A program made the translations under genes and the position numbers. This document shows, piece after piece, positions 46,100 to 56,256 of a DNA stretch of 64,000 nucleotides. Origin of the DNA: Bradyrhizobium guangxiense (lineage in GTDB: Bacteria; Pseudomonadota; Alphaproteobacteria; Rhizobiales; Xanthobacteraceae); contig NZ_CP022219.1 of assembly GCF_004114915.1 (NCBI RefSeq), positions 898,501 to 962,500 on the forward strand, given 5' to 3'. Each line of letters opens with the position of its first letter. The stretch's first letter is position 1. The notes under the pieces are model-generated. The model searched no databases. It was not told where the DNA came from and worked only from the letters and a program-made list of their open reading frames with translations.

Positions 46100-47431
46100 T
46101 CACATCTTCATTTTGTGTGTCGGCTGGCCGGGCTGCCGCGCTGGTGCCGCATCGGGCGCCGCGACCTCATAGGCGACGGTGCCTTGCGGGAATTTGTAGG
46201 GGCCGGGGTCGCGATAGTCGTCGCGGGCAAGGTCCTCGCGGATCTTCATCACGGTGAACATGCCGCCCATCTCGATCGGTCCGAACTGGCCGGTCCCCGT
46301 CATCATCGGCAACGTGTTGTCGGGCGCCGGCATCTCCATGTTGCCCATCGCCATGCCGGTCGAGCCCATGGCCATGCCGTCAGGCGCGAGCTTGCCGACG
46401 GCCTTGGCGAGATCTTTGCGCGACACGCCGATCAGGTTGCGCACATCGTGTCCCATCGCGTTCATGGTGTGATGTGACTTGTGGCAGTGGAACGCCCAGT
46501 CGCCGGGATTGTCGGCGAGCACGTCGAATACCCTGACCGCACCGACCGGGACGTCGGTGGTCGTTTCGGGGATCTGGGCGCTCTCCGGAATCCAGCCGCC
46601 ATCGGTGCAGGTCACAGCAAAGCTGTGGCCGTGCAGATGGATCGGATGGTTGGTCATGCTGAGATTGCCGATGCGCACGCGCACCTTGTCGCCGAGCCTG
46701 ACCGGCAGCGGATCGATGCCGGGAAACACCCGTGCATTCCAGGTCCACATGTTGAAGTCCGTCATCTCGTTGACATGCGGCAGATAGGTGCCGGGATCGA
46801 CCCGATAGGTGCTCATTACGAACACGAAGTCGCGGTCGACGGCGCGGAAGTTCGGATCGCGCGGGTGCACGATGAACATGCCCATCATGCCCATCGCCAT
46901 CTGCACCATCTCGTCCGAATGCGGGTGGTACATGAAGGTCCCGCTCTTCTTCATCTCGAATTCGTAGACGAAGGTCTTGCCTGGCTCGATGTGCGGCTGG
47001 GTCAAGCCGCCGACGCCGTCCATGCCGCTCGGGATGATCATGCCGTGCCAGTGCACGGTGGTGTATTCGGGCAAGCGGTTGGTGACGAAGATGCGGACCT
47101 TGTCGCCCTCGACCGCCTCGATGGTCGGGCCCGGCGATTGGCCGTTGTAGCCCCACAGATTCACCTTCATGCCCTCGGCGAATTCGCGCACCACGGGCTC
47201 GGCGACGAGATGGAATTCCTTCCAGTCGCCGTTCATGCGGAACGGCAGCGACCAGCCGTTCAACGTGACGACGGGGCGATAGTCCGGTCCGCTGGTCGGA
47301 TGCAGCGGCGGCTGCATCACCACCTTGTCCATGTGAGGGGCTTCCGGAATCGAAGCGGCCTGGACGCGGCCGCTGATGGCCGACGCGCCGGCAAGCGCGG
47401 CGCTGCTTAGAAATCCTCGGCGGGAAAACAT
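46100..47431 (-). CDS. Multicopper oxidase (CopA/CueO-like, Tat-exported)
   Basis: The 443-residue protein begins with a twin-arginine signal (MFSRRGFLSSAALAGASA). All copper motifs are present: HWHG, HPHSDE, HPIHLHGH and HCHKSHHTMNAMGHD. The last motif has a His-Cys-His with a Met axial ligand as in type-1 copper. A Met/Gly-rich stretch near the C-terminus (GMAMGSTGMAMGNMEM) may bind Cu(I). It would oxidise Cu(I) in the periplasm. The ATG at 47431 has GGAGG five bases upstream, and it lies 13 bp after the TolC-like stop. Confidence 0.92.
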   Translation of the reverse strand: MFSRRGFLSSAALAGASAISGRVQAASIPEAPHMDKVVMQPPLHPTSGPDYRPVVTLNGWSLPFRMNGDWKEFHLVAEPVVREFAEGMKVNLWGYNGQSPGPTIEAVEGDKVRIFVTNRLPEYTTVHWHGMIIPSGMDGVGGLTQPHIEPGKTFVYEFEMKKSGTFMYHPHSDEMVQMAMGMMGMFIVHPRDPNFRAVDRDFVFVMSTYRVDPGTYLPHVNEMTDFNMWTWNARVFPGIDPLPVRLGDKVRVRIGNLSMTNHPIHLHGHSFAVTCTDGGWIPESAQIPETTTDVPVGAVRVFDVLADNPGDWAFHCHKSHHTMNAMGHDVRNLIGVSRKDLAKAVGKLAPDGMAMGSTGMAMGNMEMPAPDNTLPMMTGTGQFGPIEMGGMFTVMKIREDLARDDYRDPGPYKFPQGTVAYEVAAPDAAPARQPGQPTHKMKM

Positions 47432-47444
47432 CTTGGCCTCCATC

Positions 47445-48872
47445 TCAATGGCCGCCGCCATCGGCAGGCGCTGCCGCGGCGATGGTGGTTGGGTTGTCGC
47501 TGCCGGCTGCAGGCGAGCCGCCGCCATTGACGGCGGTCTGCAGATCGGCCTGGGCGAGGAAAAATCTCTGCCGGGCGTCGATCGCGCCGCGTAGCGCAGC
47601 CAGACGCTGCCGCGCCTCTGTGAGCAGCGCGAAGATGTCGACCTGCATGCTGGAGAAGCGCAGCTGCATCTCCTCGGTGATGATCTTGCGCAAGGGGATG
47701 ATCTCGCGCTGGTAGTGGCCGGCGATGTCGTAAGCGGAGCGATAGACACGATAGGCATCGCGCGCCTCGGAGCGCACATTGACCGCGCGCTCGGTCAGGC
47801 GGTTGAAGGCAAGGTTGTAGGTCTCCGCCGCCTGCCGCATGCGAACCTCGCCGCCGTCGAAGATCGGGATCTGGAATTGCACGTCGAAGCCGCGTTCGCG
47901 GAACGGCGGTCCTTCCGGATCCTGGGTACGGCGGGGGATGCCGGCGAGATCGAGCAGGGGCACGAAGCGCGTCGCCTCGGTGAGGTTCAGCGCCTTCGCC
48001 AGCGCGTTCAGCTCCAGCCGCGCGATCTGCAGGTCGATGCGATGGGCCACAGCATCGGCTTCGATCGAGGGCAGTGACTGCGGCCGGCGCGGCAGGGGCG
48101 GCAGTTGATTGGGCAGACGAAAGTCGAGACCGCCGTCCCACAATCCCATCAGGCGCGCGAGCCTTTCGCGCGCGCTCGTTGCCGCCTGTCGCGCGGTGGC
48201 GAGGTCGGCGGTGGTCTCGGCATAAAACACCTGCTCGCGGGCCTGGTCGAGCTTGTTGAGCGAGCCGGTTTCCCCGAGCTTGGCGGCGAGCTGGGCGGTG
48301 GATTCCGCCGTCGCCTTCGCGTCGGTCAGCAGTGCCACCATCTCGTTGCCGGCAACAGTGCGCAGATAGGCGCGGCGCACGTCGGCGGCGAGCCGCAGCG
48401 TCGCCAGCGCGGCGCGCAGCTGCGCTGCGCGGAAGCGTTCCCGAGCGATCTCGGAACGGAACGGCAGGGGGGCGAGTGCGAGGATGTCGCCGACCACCTG
48501 GCGCTCGATCTCGCTGCCGCCGTCGCCGGAAATCCGCGAGAGCGAGAACGCCGGATTGGGCGGCAGGCTCTGCTCCACCAGATCGGTCTCGGCCAGGGCC
48601 AGCTCGTTATAGGCGGCCTGCAGCCCCTTGTTGTTGAGCAGCGCGATCTGCACGGCGGCGTCGGCACTGAGCGTGCGTGCCAGCAACTCGCGAACGCGGG
48701 CGTCGACCGCGGCGGCTCCTTCAGCCGAGTGCACGAAGGCGATATCTTTCTTAATGGTCTGGCTCGTCAGATCCGAGACCGTCGTCATGCCGCCGTCGGG
48801 CGAGAACGCGGCGCAGCCGGAAAGGCCGAGCGCAGTGAGGACGGGCAGGCTTCGCGCAAGGTGGCGTATCAT
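47445..48872 (-). CDS. TolC-family outer membrane channel lipoprotein
   Basis: The 475-residue protein has a lipoprotein signal with the lipobox LSGC (C20). Two long helical repeats typical of TolC/OEP proteins follow; an example is ALLNNKGLQAAYNELALAETDLVEQSLPPNP (partly), then LDQAREQVFYAETTADLATARQAA. The C-terminus is Gly/Ala-rich. It resembles the CusC-like branch that normally works with an RND pump (CusA) and adaptor (CusB). Neither is encoded nearby, so its partner is elsewhere or the role differs. The gene lies between a small lipoprotein and the multicopper oxidase. Confidence 0.88.
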   Translation of the reverse strand: MIRHLARSLPVLTALGLSGCAAFSPDGGMTTVSDLTSQTIKKDIAFVHSAEGAAAVDARVRELLARTLSADAAVQIALLNNKGLQAAYNELALAETDLVEQSLPPNPAFSLSRISGDGGSEIERQVVGDILALAPLPFRSEIARERFRAAQLRAALATLRLAADVRRAYLRTVAGNEMVALLTDAKATAESTAQLAAKLGETGSLNKLDQAREQVFYAETTADLATARQAATSARERLARLMGLWDGGLDFRLPNQLPPLPRRPQSLPSIEADAVAHRIDLQIARLELNALAKALNLTEATRFVPLLDLAGIPRRTQDPEGPPFRERGFDVQFQIPIFDGGEVRMRQAAETYNLAFNRLTERAVNVRSEARDAYRVYRSAYDIAGHYQREIIPLRKIITEEMQLRFSSMQVDIFALLTEARQRLAALRGAIDARQRFFLAQADLQTAVNGGGSPAAGSDNPTTIAAAAPADGGGH

Positions 48873-48881
48873 GGCGCGCTC

Positions 48882-49163
48882 CTACCGGTCTTGCTTCGGC
48901 TGCGGCGTCACCGCCTCGTTGCGGTTACGCCACGGCGCCGGCGTCGCCGGCCGCAGGCTGGTATAGGGCGCAATGGTCGAGCGATAGCCGACTGCGGCGA
49001 CCTTCGCCCCCGGATCGGCGGGATCGGTGCTGGCGACCTGTGTCGTTGCCGGCATGCAGCCGGACAGCACCAGCGCAGCAAAGGCCGGCAGCAGCCAACT
49101 GAATCGAAAATATCGTCGATCCACCGCAGATGCGGCGGATTTCGCCTGGGAAAGCGCAAGCAT
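48882..49163 (-). CDS. Small lipoprotein in the copper operon
   Basis: The 93-residue protein has a signal with lipobox LSGC (C36) after the hydrophobic stretch SWLLPAFAALVL. The mature peptide of about 57 residues is Pro/Thr-rich (DPADPGAKVAAVGYRSTI, PYTSLRPATPAPWRNRNEAVTPQPK). No function is assigned. It starts just upstream of the TolC-like gene (9-bp gap). The location implies an envelope role linked to the channel. Confidence 0.72.
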   Translation of the reverse strand: MLALSQAKSAASAVDRRYFRFSWLLPAFAALVLSGCMPATTQVASTDPADPGAKVAAVGYRSTIAPYTSLRPATPAPWRNRNEAVTPQPKQDR

Positions 49164-49239
49164 GATTCATCCCTGATCTGAAGGACCACAGGTCCGCGCG
49201 CGCAGGAGCGCGCGCTCGGCCCGAAATCGTCGTGTCAGA

Positions 49240-49677
49240 TCAGGCGATGGGGGGACGGTAGCGCTGGGGCGGTGCCGTGCTGCGCAGGCTTGCCGCGATC
49301 TCGGGCGCGCAGGTGGATGTCGGCTGGACCGGTGTCGCCACGACCGGCAGATCGGCCGGCAACGCGCTGACGCACATCATTGCACAGCACGGCCCCACGG
49401 TTCCCTTGCCGCCATGATGATCCGCGGCGGGAGCGTCCTGTGCTACGGTCCGGTGATGCGCATGTGAGCCGGCGTGCTCATGCGAGGTGCTGCCATGGCC
49501 GGCCGACATCTGGTGATGCCCCGGGACGAGGTCGGCGAGGAATGCTTCGTCGAGGCACGGTGCAGGACCGCTGCCCAAGGCGAGACTTGCCGCCGGCGCG
49601 AGCACGCAGAACAGATAGGCGAAGGCAACGAGGCGCCCCACCCTGATCCGCATCGATCGCGTCAATCGCAACAACAT
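49240..49677 (-). CDS. Exported His-rich protein heading the copper operon
   Basis: The 145-residue protein has an N-terminal hydrophobic export segment (RLVAFAYLFCVLAPAASLALG). A histidine-rich region follows (PGHHQMSAGHGSTSHEHAGSH, then HHRTVAQ, then DHHGGKG), then a CCAMMC cluster and a Pro-rich tail ending RYRPPIA. The His, Met and Cys clusters would suit copper binding or sensing in the periplasm, which is inference from composition. The start is ATG 49677 (MLLRLTRS), or 49653 (MRIRVG). It is the first gene of the operon and divergent from the MFS gene. Confidence 0.68.
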   Translation of the reverse strand: MLLRLTRSMRIRVGRLVAFAYLFCVLAPAASLALGSGPAPCLDEAFLADLVPGHHQMSAGHGSTSHEHAGSHAHHRTVAQDAPAADHHGGKGTVGPCCAMMCVSALPADLPVVATPVQPTSTCAPEIAASLRSTAPPQRYRPPIA

Positions 49678-49826
49678 TCCGTCAATACGCTCCTCGCGCG
49701 GCAATGTTGCACACGCTGATTGCAAACTAATGGCAAAAGACGCATTCGCCAAGATTTTATTACCGCAGTGCACCGCGCATGCCCAATATCGCGCCACGAT
49801 GCTTGCCCCTTGGCGATCCGCGGGCC

Positions 49827-51092
49827 ATGTTCCCGCCCGTGCACGCACCAAATCATTCAGAACATACGCCTGAGTCGTTCAGCCCTGATTCCCGTCAGGC
49901 CTGGATCCGGCTCATCATTGCACTTGTGATCGGCTCGATCGGCGCCGTCGGCATGTGGGCGGTCGTGGTCGTGATTCCCATCGTGCAGACCGAATTCGGT
50001 GCCACGCGCGGTGCGGTGTCGTTGGCCTTCACGCTGATGATGTTCGGCTTCGGGCTGGGCGGCGTGATCGCCGGCAAGATCACCGACCGGTTCGGCATCG
50101 TGCTCGCGATGGCGATCAGCATTGCGTTTCTCGGTGTCGCCAATGTGCTCGCAGGGCTGTCCACCCAGCTCTGGCAGTTCGTGGCGGCCTATTTCCTGAT
50201 CGGCCTCGGCACCTCGGCGACGTTCGCGCCGTTGATGGCGGAAGCCTCGCACTGGTTCGAGCGCTATCGCGGGCTTGCCGTGACCATCGTGGCCAGCGGC
50301 AATTACGTCGCCGGCACGATATGGCCGCCGATCGTGAGCTGGGGCACCGAGACGATCGGCTGGCGCCATACGCATGTCGCTATCGGCGTCGTCTGCGCGA
50401 GCACGATGGCGCTTCTGGTCCTCGTCCTGCGCGCGCAGATGGGCAACGACCATCTCCGCGATCATGCCAATGCGCCGCCGCCCCGCGTCGATCTCAAGCT
50501 CTCGACCAACACGTTGACCGTGCTGCTCTCGATCGCCAGCATCTCCTGCTGCGTCGCCATGGCGATGCCGCAGGTGCATATCGTGGCCTATTGCGGCGAT
50601 CTCGGCTACGGCGTGGCGCGCGGCGCCGAGATGCTGTCGCTGATGATGGGCTGCGGCATCATCAGCCGGATCGGTTCCGGCTATCTCGCCGACAAGATCG
50701 GCGGCATCCGCACGCTGCTGGTCGGATCGCTGGCGCAGGGATTTGCGCTGGTGTTCTATTTGTTCTTCGACAGCCTCGCCTCGCTCTATCTCATCTCCGC
50801 GATGTTCGGCCTGTTCCAGGGCGGCATCGTGCCGAGCTACGCCATCATCGTGCGTGAGGCGATGCCGGCGAGCGAGGCGGCGACACGCGTCGGCATCGTG
50901 ATCTTCGCCTCCGTGTTCGGCATGTCCTTTGGCGGCTGGGTGTCGGGCGTGATCTTCGATGCCACCGGCTCCTACGGCGCGGCGTTCGCGAACGGCGTGG
51001 CGTGGAATGCGCTCAACATCGGCATCGTCGTGCTGCTGCTGATTCGGTCGCGGATGAACGCCACCAGGACCGGGCCGGGTTTTGCGACCTAA
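49827..51092 (+). CDS. MFS transporter (oxalate/formate antiporter-like)
   Basis: The 421-residue protein has about twelve membrane helices (residues 27-410). It carries the MFS motif GKITDRFGIV after helix 2 and a repeat of it, GYLADKIGGIR, after helix 8. The layout resembles monocarboxylate/oxalate-formate type carriers. The substrate is unknown. The ATG at 49827 (MFPPVHAP) is preferred; the upstream ATG at 49779 is not well placed. It shares a 149-bp divergent region with the copper operon, but I cannot tell whether the two are coregulated. It overlaps the following DUF4864 gene tail-to-tail by 4 bp. Confidence 0.85.
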   Translation: MFPPVHAPNHSEHTPESFSPDSRQAWIRLIIALVIGSIGAVGMWAVVVVIPIVQTEFGATRGAVSLAFTLMMFGFGLGGVIAGKITDRFGIVLAMAISIAFLGVANVLAGLSTQLWQFVAAYFLIGLGTSATFAPLMAEASHWFERYRGLAVTIVASGNYVAGTIWPPIVSWGTETIGWRHTHVAIGVVCASTMALLVLVLRAQMGNDHLRDHANAPPPRVDLKLSTNTLTVLLSIASISCCVAMAMPQVHIVAYCGDLGYGVARGAEMLSLMMGCGIISRIGSGYLADKIGGIRTLLVGSLAQGFALVFYLFFDSLASLYLISAMFGLFQGGIVPSYAIIVREAMPASEAATRVGIVIFASVFGMSFGGWVSGVIFDATGSYGAAFANGVAWNALNIGIVVLLLIRSRMNATRTGPGFAT

Positions 51093-51496
51093 ACCGCCCG
51101 GCCCGCCTTCAGGAGCGAGCAGCCCGTGATCTTGTAGCTGCCATCCGCCTGTTGCTCGAGCGTATAGAGCGCGACCCAGGCATCGCCATTGGCATCGACG
51201 ATGTGAACGCGCTGCGCAATCCAGCCTCCTTCGATCTTGCTGTCGCCGAACTCGAAACTCTTGTGGCGGTAGACCGGCGCGTAGCCGTTTTGCACCATCG
51301 ACATGAAGACGTCGGGCGCGGGGAAGATCTCCTTGATCGCCGGCGCGGCATGGGAATAGGCCGCGGCTGCGTCGTCGCGTGCAAAGGCCTGCTCTTGGGC
51401 GCGGATGACGCCTTGGGCGGCAGCGACGTCGTCGGCGAGGGCAGCGGCGGAGCTGAAGGCAAGGCTGATAAAAACGAGCAAGGCGGCAATGCGCAT
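51089..51496 (-). CDS. DUF4864 exported protein
   Basis: The 135-residue protein has a signal peptide (residues 1-21, ending ALADD). It has a DUF4864 domain: VIRAQEQAFARDDAAAAYSHAAPAIKEIFPAPDVFMSMVQNGYAPVYRHKSFEF (partly shown), then WVALYTLEQQADGSYKITGC. This fold is NTF2-like in appearance, and no function is known. It probably acts in the periplasm. Its stop overlaps the MFS stop by 4 bp, and it is 66 bp from the TetR gene on the same strand. Confidence 0.8.
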   Translation of the reverse strand: MRIAALLVFISLAFSSAAALADDVAAAQGVIRAQEQAFARDDAAAAYSHAAPAIKEIFPAPDVFMSMVQNGYAPVYRHKSFEFGDSKIEGGWIAQRVHIVDANGDAWVALYTLEQQADGSYKITGCSLLKAGRAV

Positions 51497-51562
51497 GACA
51501 GGCTCCGCGTTGAAATCCCGGCGATGCTGATCCTAGCATGACCTCAGGGAGATACGGGCGCG

Positions 51563-52201
51563 CTATCGCTTCCGTTTCACCACCGGCCTCGCAGGCCTGG
51601 CGGTTCGTGCCTTGACCGTGGCGCCTGGCGGCACGCGCAGCCCGTCGACGAACACGTCGAGCATCCGCAGCACCGAGGATTGCCAGCCGGGCTGGTCGTG
51701 CATGTAACACATGCCGACGAGCGTGCGCAGCAGGTCCTCGGGGCTGACGTCACCGCGCATCTGGCCGGCCGCGACCGCGCGATCCAGCAGCGAGCCGATC
51801 GCCTTGGTCAGCCGGTCCATCGAGAACGCCGCCAGCTCCGACGAGCTCTGGAACGTCAGCGCCAGCGCGGCCGACATGCCTTTCTTGGTGGCGACGAATT
51901 CGACGTTGGAGCGCAGCCAGCGCCTGAGCGCGTCCACCGGGTCCTTCGCGTTCTTCAGCTGCTCGGCGAGCTCGCTGAGCTGCTCGACCTCGCGCCGGTA
52001 CACCGCCTCGAACAAATCCTCGCGGGTCGGAAAATGCCGATAGAGCGTGCCGATGCCGACGCCGGCGCGTTTGGCCACCGCTTCCAGGCTCGCCTCGGGG
52101 CCGCCGGCGTTGAACACGAGTTTCGCAGCTTCGAGCACGCGCTCGCGATTGCGCACGGCATCGGCGCGGGGCTTCCGAATCTGGTCGGTGTGGTCGTCCA
52201 T
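51563..52201 (-). CDS. TetR family transcriptional regulator
   Basis: The 212-residue protein has an N-terminal TetR helix-turn-helix (RERVLEAAKLVFNAGGPEASLEAVAKRAGVGIGTLYRHFPTREDLFEAVY, partly). A helical ligand-binding domain follows, with DALRRWLRSNVEFVATKKGM and the Arg/Lys-rich C-terminus. The ligand is unknown. The ATG at 52201 starts MDDHTDQIRK. It is divergent from the PaoABC-type operon across 251 bp. A candidate operator (GGTT, AGATTG... AACC) overlaps its leader at 52225-52238. Regulation of the neighbouring oxidoreductase is likely but inferred. Confidence 0.9.
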   Translation of the reverse strand: MDDHTDQIRKPRADAVRNRERVLEAAKLVFNAGGPEASLEAVAKRAGVGIGTLYRHFPTREDLFEAVYRREVEQLSELAEQLKNAKDPVDALRRWLRSNVEFVATKKGMSAALALTFQSSSELAAFSMDRLTKAIGSLLDRAVAAGQMRGDVSPEDLLRTLVGMCYMHDQPGWQSSVLRMLDVFVDGLRVPPGATVKARTARPARPVVKRKR

Positions 52202-52224
52202 GCGGGCAATGTAGATCACGAATT

Positions 52225-52238
52225 GGTTAGATTGAACC
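52225..52238. promoter_or_regulatory. Candidate TetR operator
   Basis: GGTT, six bases (AGATTG), AACC is a short inverted repeat just upstream of the TetR start and in the divergent promoter region of the oxidoreductase operon. TetR proteins usually bind such palindromes, though this one is short. Confidence 0.3.
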
Positions 52239-52452
52239 CTCGTCGGACCCGTGCAGGGCTGCATCGCGTTGGTGGCGCAGGGGCTTTTGACGAATTCCAA
52301 ATATTTCTCGGCGGCCCTTGTTAAGCGGAGGGCGCCTCCGTATCTTCGGTCATGTGCTCGCCCGGATTGTGGTCGGGCGGCGCTATTCGACAGCGGCCAC
52401 GGCGGTGGCGCGCTGCACGATGACTCATGTCCAAATCTGATCGGAGCCTTGT

Positions 52453-52946
<494 letters not shown>

Positions 52947-52950
<4 letters not shown>

Positions 52951-54002
52951 AACCGTTCGATTATTTCAGGCCTGCCACGGTTGTTGAGGCCGTTGCCGCC
53001 GCTGCTCAGCCGGGCGCGGCATATCTCGCCGCTGGCACCAATCTGCTCGATCTGATGAAGGGGGGAGTCAGCCGGCCGGATCGCCTGGTCGACGTCACCC
53101 ATCTCGAAGGGCTCGATGGCATCGAGCATCTCGCCGACGGATCGTTGCGTATCGGCGCGCTCGTCAGCAACGCCGATCTAGCACACGATGCCGGCTTCGC
53201 ACGAACCTATCCCGCCGTCGCCGAAGCGCTGCTCTCAGGTGCATCAGCCCAATTACGCAACGCCGCGACCGTCGGCGGCAATCTCTTGCAGCGGACGCGT
53301 TGCGCCTATTTCTACGACACTGCCAGCCGCTGCAACAAGCGCGAGGCCGGCAGCGGTTGCGATGCCCGCGACGGCGAGAACCGCAGCCACGCCGTGCTGG
53401 GCTGGAGCGAGAATTGCATCGCCACGCATCCGTCCGACTTCTGCGTGCCGCTGGTTGCGCTCGACGCCGTGGTCGAGATCGAGGGCAGGAGCGGCCGCCG
53501 CGAGATCGCGCTCGACGAGCTGCATCGTCTGCCCGGCGACACGCCGGCGCGTGAGTCCGCGCTCGAGCCCGGCGACCTCATCGTCGCGGTGCGCCTGCCG
53601 CCGGCGGCAAGCGGCTTCGGCGCGCATGCGCGTTATCTCAAGGTCCGCGAGCGCACGTCTTATGCCTTCGCCGTGGTGTCCGCCGCGGCTGCGTTGCGGA
53701 TCGAGAGCGGCAAGGTCATCGAAGCGCGGCTCGCGCTCGGCGGCGTCGCCGCAAAGCCCTGGCGGGCTCGGCCTGCGGAAGAGGTGCTGAGGGGTATCGC
53801 GCCCACGGCAGACGTCTTCCAGGAAGCTGCCTGGCGCGCGCTCTCCGATGCCAAGCCGTCCGGCGACAACGGCTTCAAGATCGAGCTCGCACGCCGCATC
53901 GTCGTGCGCGCGCTGACCCTTGCCGCAGCCGGCACGCCCGCGCGCCTGCCCGCGCTGCCGGCGTCTCCCTTTGCCTCCACGTCCGGAGCCATCCATGTCT
54001 GA
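52947..54002 (+). CDS. FAD-binding subunit with extra Cys cluster (PaoB-type)
   Basis: The 351-residue protein is the FAD-binding medium subunit. It opens MKPFDYFRPATVVEAV, with the FAD loop AAGTNLLDLMKGGV and the TVGGNLLQRTRC segment. The insertion CAYFYDTASRCNKREAGSGC, followed by a further Cys in SENCIATHPSDFC, resembles the extra [4Fe-4S] binding insertion of PaoB. The start at 52947 overlaps the previous stop by four bases; its end overlaps the next start by eight. The electron acceptor is unknown. Confidence 0.9.
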
Positions 54003-56256
54003 GCTCAATCTCACCAGCGCACCTGCCCATCTTCGCCATGGCTCGAACATCGGCCAGCCGCTGACCCGCCGTGACGGCGTCCTCAAGGTCACGGGGCAGG
54101 CGACCTATGCAGCCGACAATCATCCGCCCGGCATGCTGTTTGCGGTGATCGCGACCTCCGGCATCGCGCGCGGACGCGTGGCGTCGCTCGATGTCGCTGC
54201 CGCGAAACGTCATCCCGGCGTCGTCGACGTCATGACGCCGGAGCACAAGCCGCAGCTCGCGATCGACCCGGAGATCAAGACCAATCCGTTCGTGTTCCGA
54301 ATGGAGGCGTTGCAGAGCAACGAAGTCCGCTACGCCAACCAGCCGATCGCCGTCGTCATCGCGGAAACGCTCGAAGCCGCGACGGAAGGTGCGGTGCTGC
54401 TGGCACCGCGCTATGAGACGCTGCCTCCGCGGGTCGGCCTCGACGCCGGCGAGAGCTTTGTGCCGCCCGCCGTCGGCGTCGGCAATCCCGCGGAAATTCA
54501 CCGCGGAGATGTCGAAGCCGGCCTTGCCGCGGCCGAGAAGCAGATCGACGCGACTTACGAGACGCCGCCGCAATATCACAACGCGATGGAGCCGCACGCA
54601 ATCGTGGCCCATTGGGATGGCGACAAGCTATCCGTGGACATGCCAACCCAGGGCCTGAAGCTGTCGCTCGCGCGCATCGCCGAGCTGTTCGGCATCGCGC
54701 ACGACAAGATCCATATCCGCAGCCCATTCCTCGGTGGCGGCTTCGGATCGAAGGGGCTGATGGGCGGTCCGCCGGTGCTCGGCATCATGGCCGCAAAGCT
54801 CGTCGGCAGACCGGTCAAGCTGGTGCTGCGTCGTGAGCAGATGTACGGCCCGGTCGGCCATCGCGCGCCGACGCGTCAGCGCTTGCGCATCGGGGCCGAC
54901 GGCGAGGGACGGCTGACCGCGCTCGATCACCACGCGCGGACCGTCTCGAGCACGTTCGACGTTTTTTACGAGCCGGCCGCCGATGCCTCGCACACGCTCT
55001 ACGCGGCTCCCGCGATCCGCACCTCGCATGATGCCGTACGCGTCAACACGGGAACGCCGCTGTTCATGCGCGCGCCCGGCGAGGCGACCGGCTCGATCGC
55101 GCTGGAGAGCGCGATCGACGAGATGGCCTGGGCCTGCGGCATGGATCCGCTGGCCTTCCGCCTGAAGAATTACGCCGAGGTCGAGCCGATCAGCGGCAAG
55201 CCGTTCTCGTCGAAGGCGCTGCGCGCCTGCTACGAGCAGGGTGCAGCGCGCTTCGGCTGGGCCAAGCGTTCGCTCCAGCCGCGGCAGATGCGCGACGATG
55301 CCGGCCTTCTGGTCGGTTGGGGCATGGGCACGGCAACCTTCCCCGCCCTGATGTTCCAGGCGGAGGCACGCGCCGCGATCCAGCGCGACGGCTCGGGCGT
55401 GATGGAGATCGGGGCACATGACATGGGGCAGGGCGCCTGGACGGCGCTGGCGCAGATCGCGGCGGATGCTGTCGGTCTCAATATCGAACGCGTCGCGTTC
55501 AAAGCCGGCACGTCCGACTTGCCAGATGCAGGCATCGCCGGCGGCTCCGCGCATACGGCAACCGCGGGGGCTGCAATCCACAGCGCCGGCGCGGCCGTGA
55601 TCGCAAAGCTGGCCGATCTCGCCACCAACGATGAGCGCTCGCCGCTGTTCGGCGCCGGCAATGCCGGCGTGATCGCGCGCGAGGGTAGGCTGGTCCGACG
55701 CGACGATGAGAGTCGCAGCGAAAGCTACGCCGAGATCCTCGCACGTGCCGGCGTCGCCGAAGTCGAGGCTCGCGGCACCGGCGCGCCCAATCCCGCCGCC
55801 ATGGAGGAATATGCGATGCATGCGCATGGCGCGGTGTTCGCCGAGGTGAAGGTCGATCCCGAGCTCGGCCAGGTCCGCGTCACCCGCATGGTGGGTGCCT
55901 TCGCCGCCGGCCGGATCGTCAATCCGCACTTGGTGAAAAGCCAGCTGTTCGGCGGCATGATCTGGGGCCTATCCTTCGCGTTGCACGAGGAGGCGATCAC
56001 CGATCGCCGTACCGGCCGCATCATGAACGCCAATCTCGGCGAGTACCACGTCCCCGTGAATGCCGACGTGCCGCCGCTCGACGTGATCACGGTCGAGGAG
56101 CACGACCCGCACGTCAATGCGCTCGGCATCAAAGGCGTCGGCGAGATCGGCATCACCGGCAGTGCCGGCGCGGTTGCGAACGCCGTCTGGCATGCGACCG
56201 GCGTGCGCGTTCGCCGCTTTCCGATCCGGATCGAGGCGTTGCTGGCGCAGCCTTGA
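53995..56256 (+). CDS. Molybdopterin-binding large subunit (PaoC-type aldehyde oxidoreductase)
   Basis: The 753-residue protein has the xanthine dehydrogenase/aldehyde oxidase large-subunit fold. It has the opening GQPLTRRDGVLKVTGQATYAAD and the FLGGGFGSKGLMGGP motif near the molybdenum pterin. A Q-loop-like segment GAHDMGQGAWTALAQIAAD (partly) follows, and the catalytic glutamate in KGVGEIGITGSAGAVANAVW. The PaoABC kind of complex oxidises aldehydes. The substrate and the MCD-cofactor chaperone (PaoD/XdhC-like) are not evident in this window. It is the last gene of the operon. Confidence 0.92.
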   Translation: MSELNLTSAPAHLRHGSNIGQPLTRRDGVLKVTGQATYAADNHPPGMLFAVIATSGIARGRVASLDVAAAKRHPGVVDVMTPEHKPQLAIDPEIKTNPFVFRMEALQSNEVRYANQPIAVVIAETLEAATEGAVLLAPRYETLPPRVGLDAGESFVPPAVGVGNPAEIHRGDVEAGLAAAEKQIDATYETPPQYHNAMEPHAIVAHWDGDKLSVDMPTQGLKLSLARIAELFGIAHDKIHIRSPFLGGGFGSKGLMGGPPVLGIMAAKLVGRPVKLVLRREQMYGPVGHRAPTRQRLRIGADGEGRLTALDHHARTVSSTFDVFYEPAADASHTLYAAPAIRTSHDAVRVNTGTPLFMRAPGEATGSIALESAIDEMAWACGMDPLAFRLKNYAEVEPISGKPFSSKALRACYEQGAARFGWAKRSLQPRQMRDDAGLLVGWGMGTATFPALMFQAEARAAIQRDGSGVMEIGAHDMGQGAWTALAQIAADAVGLNIERVAFKAGTSDLPDAGIAGGSAHTATAGAAIHSAGAAVIAKLADLATNDERSPLFGAGNAGVIAREGRLVRRDDESRSESYAEILARAGVAEVEARGTGAPNPAAMEEYAMHAHGAVFAEVKVDPELGQVRVTRMVGAFAAGRIVNPHLVKSQLFGGMIWGLSFALHEEAITDRRTGRIMNANLGEYHVPVNADVPPLDVITVEEHDPHVNALGIKGVGEIGITGSAGAVANAVWHATGVRVRRFPIRIEALLAQP

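Noticed and set aside
49857..51710. 617-residue open frame on the minus strand opposite the MFS gene
   Set aside because: It spans the MFS, DUF4864 and part of the TetR gene in antisense or other frames and has no sensible domain.
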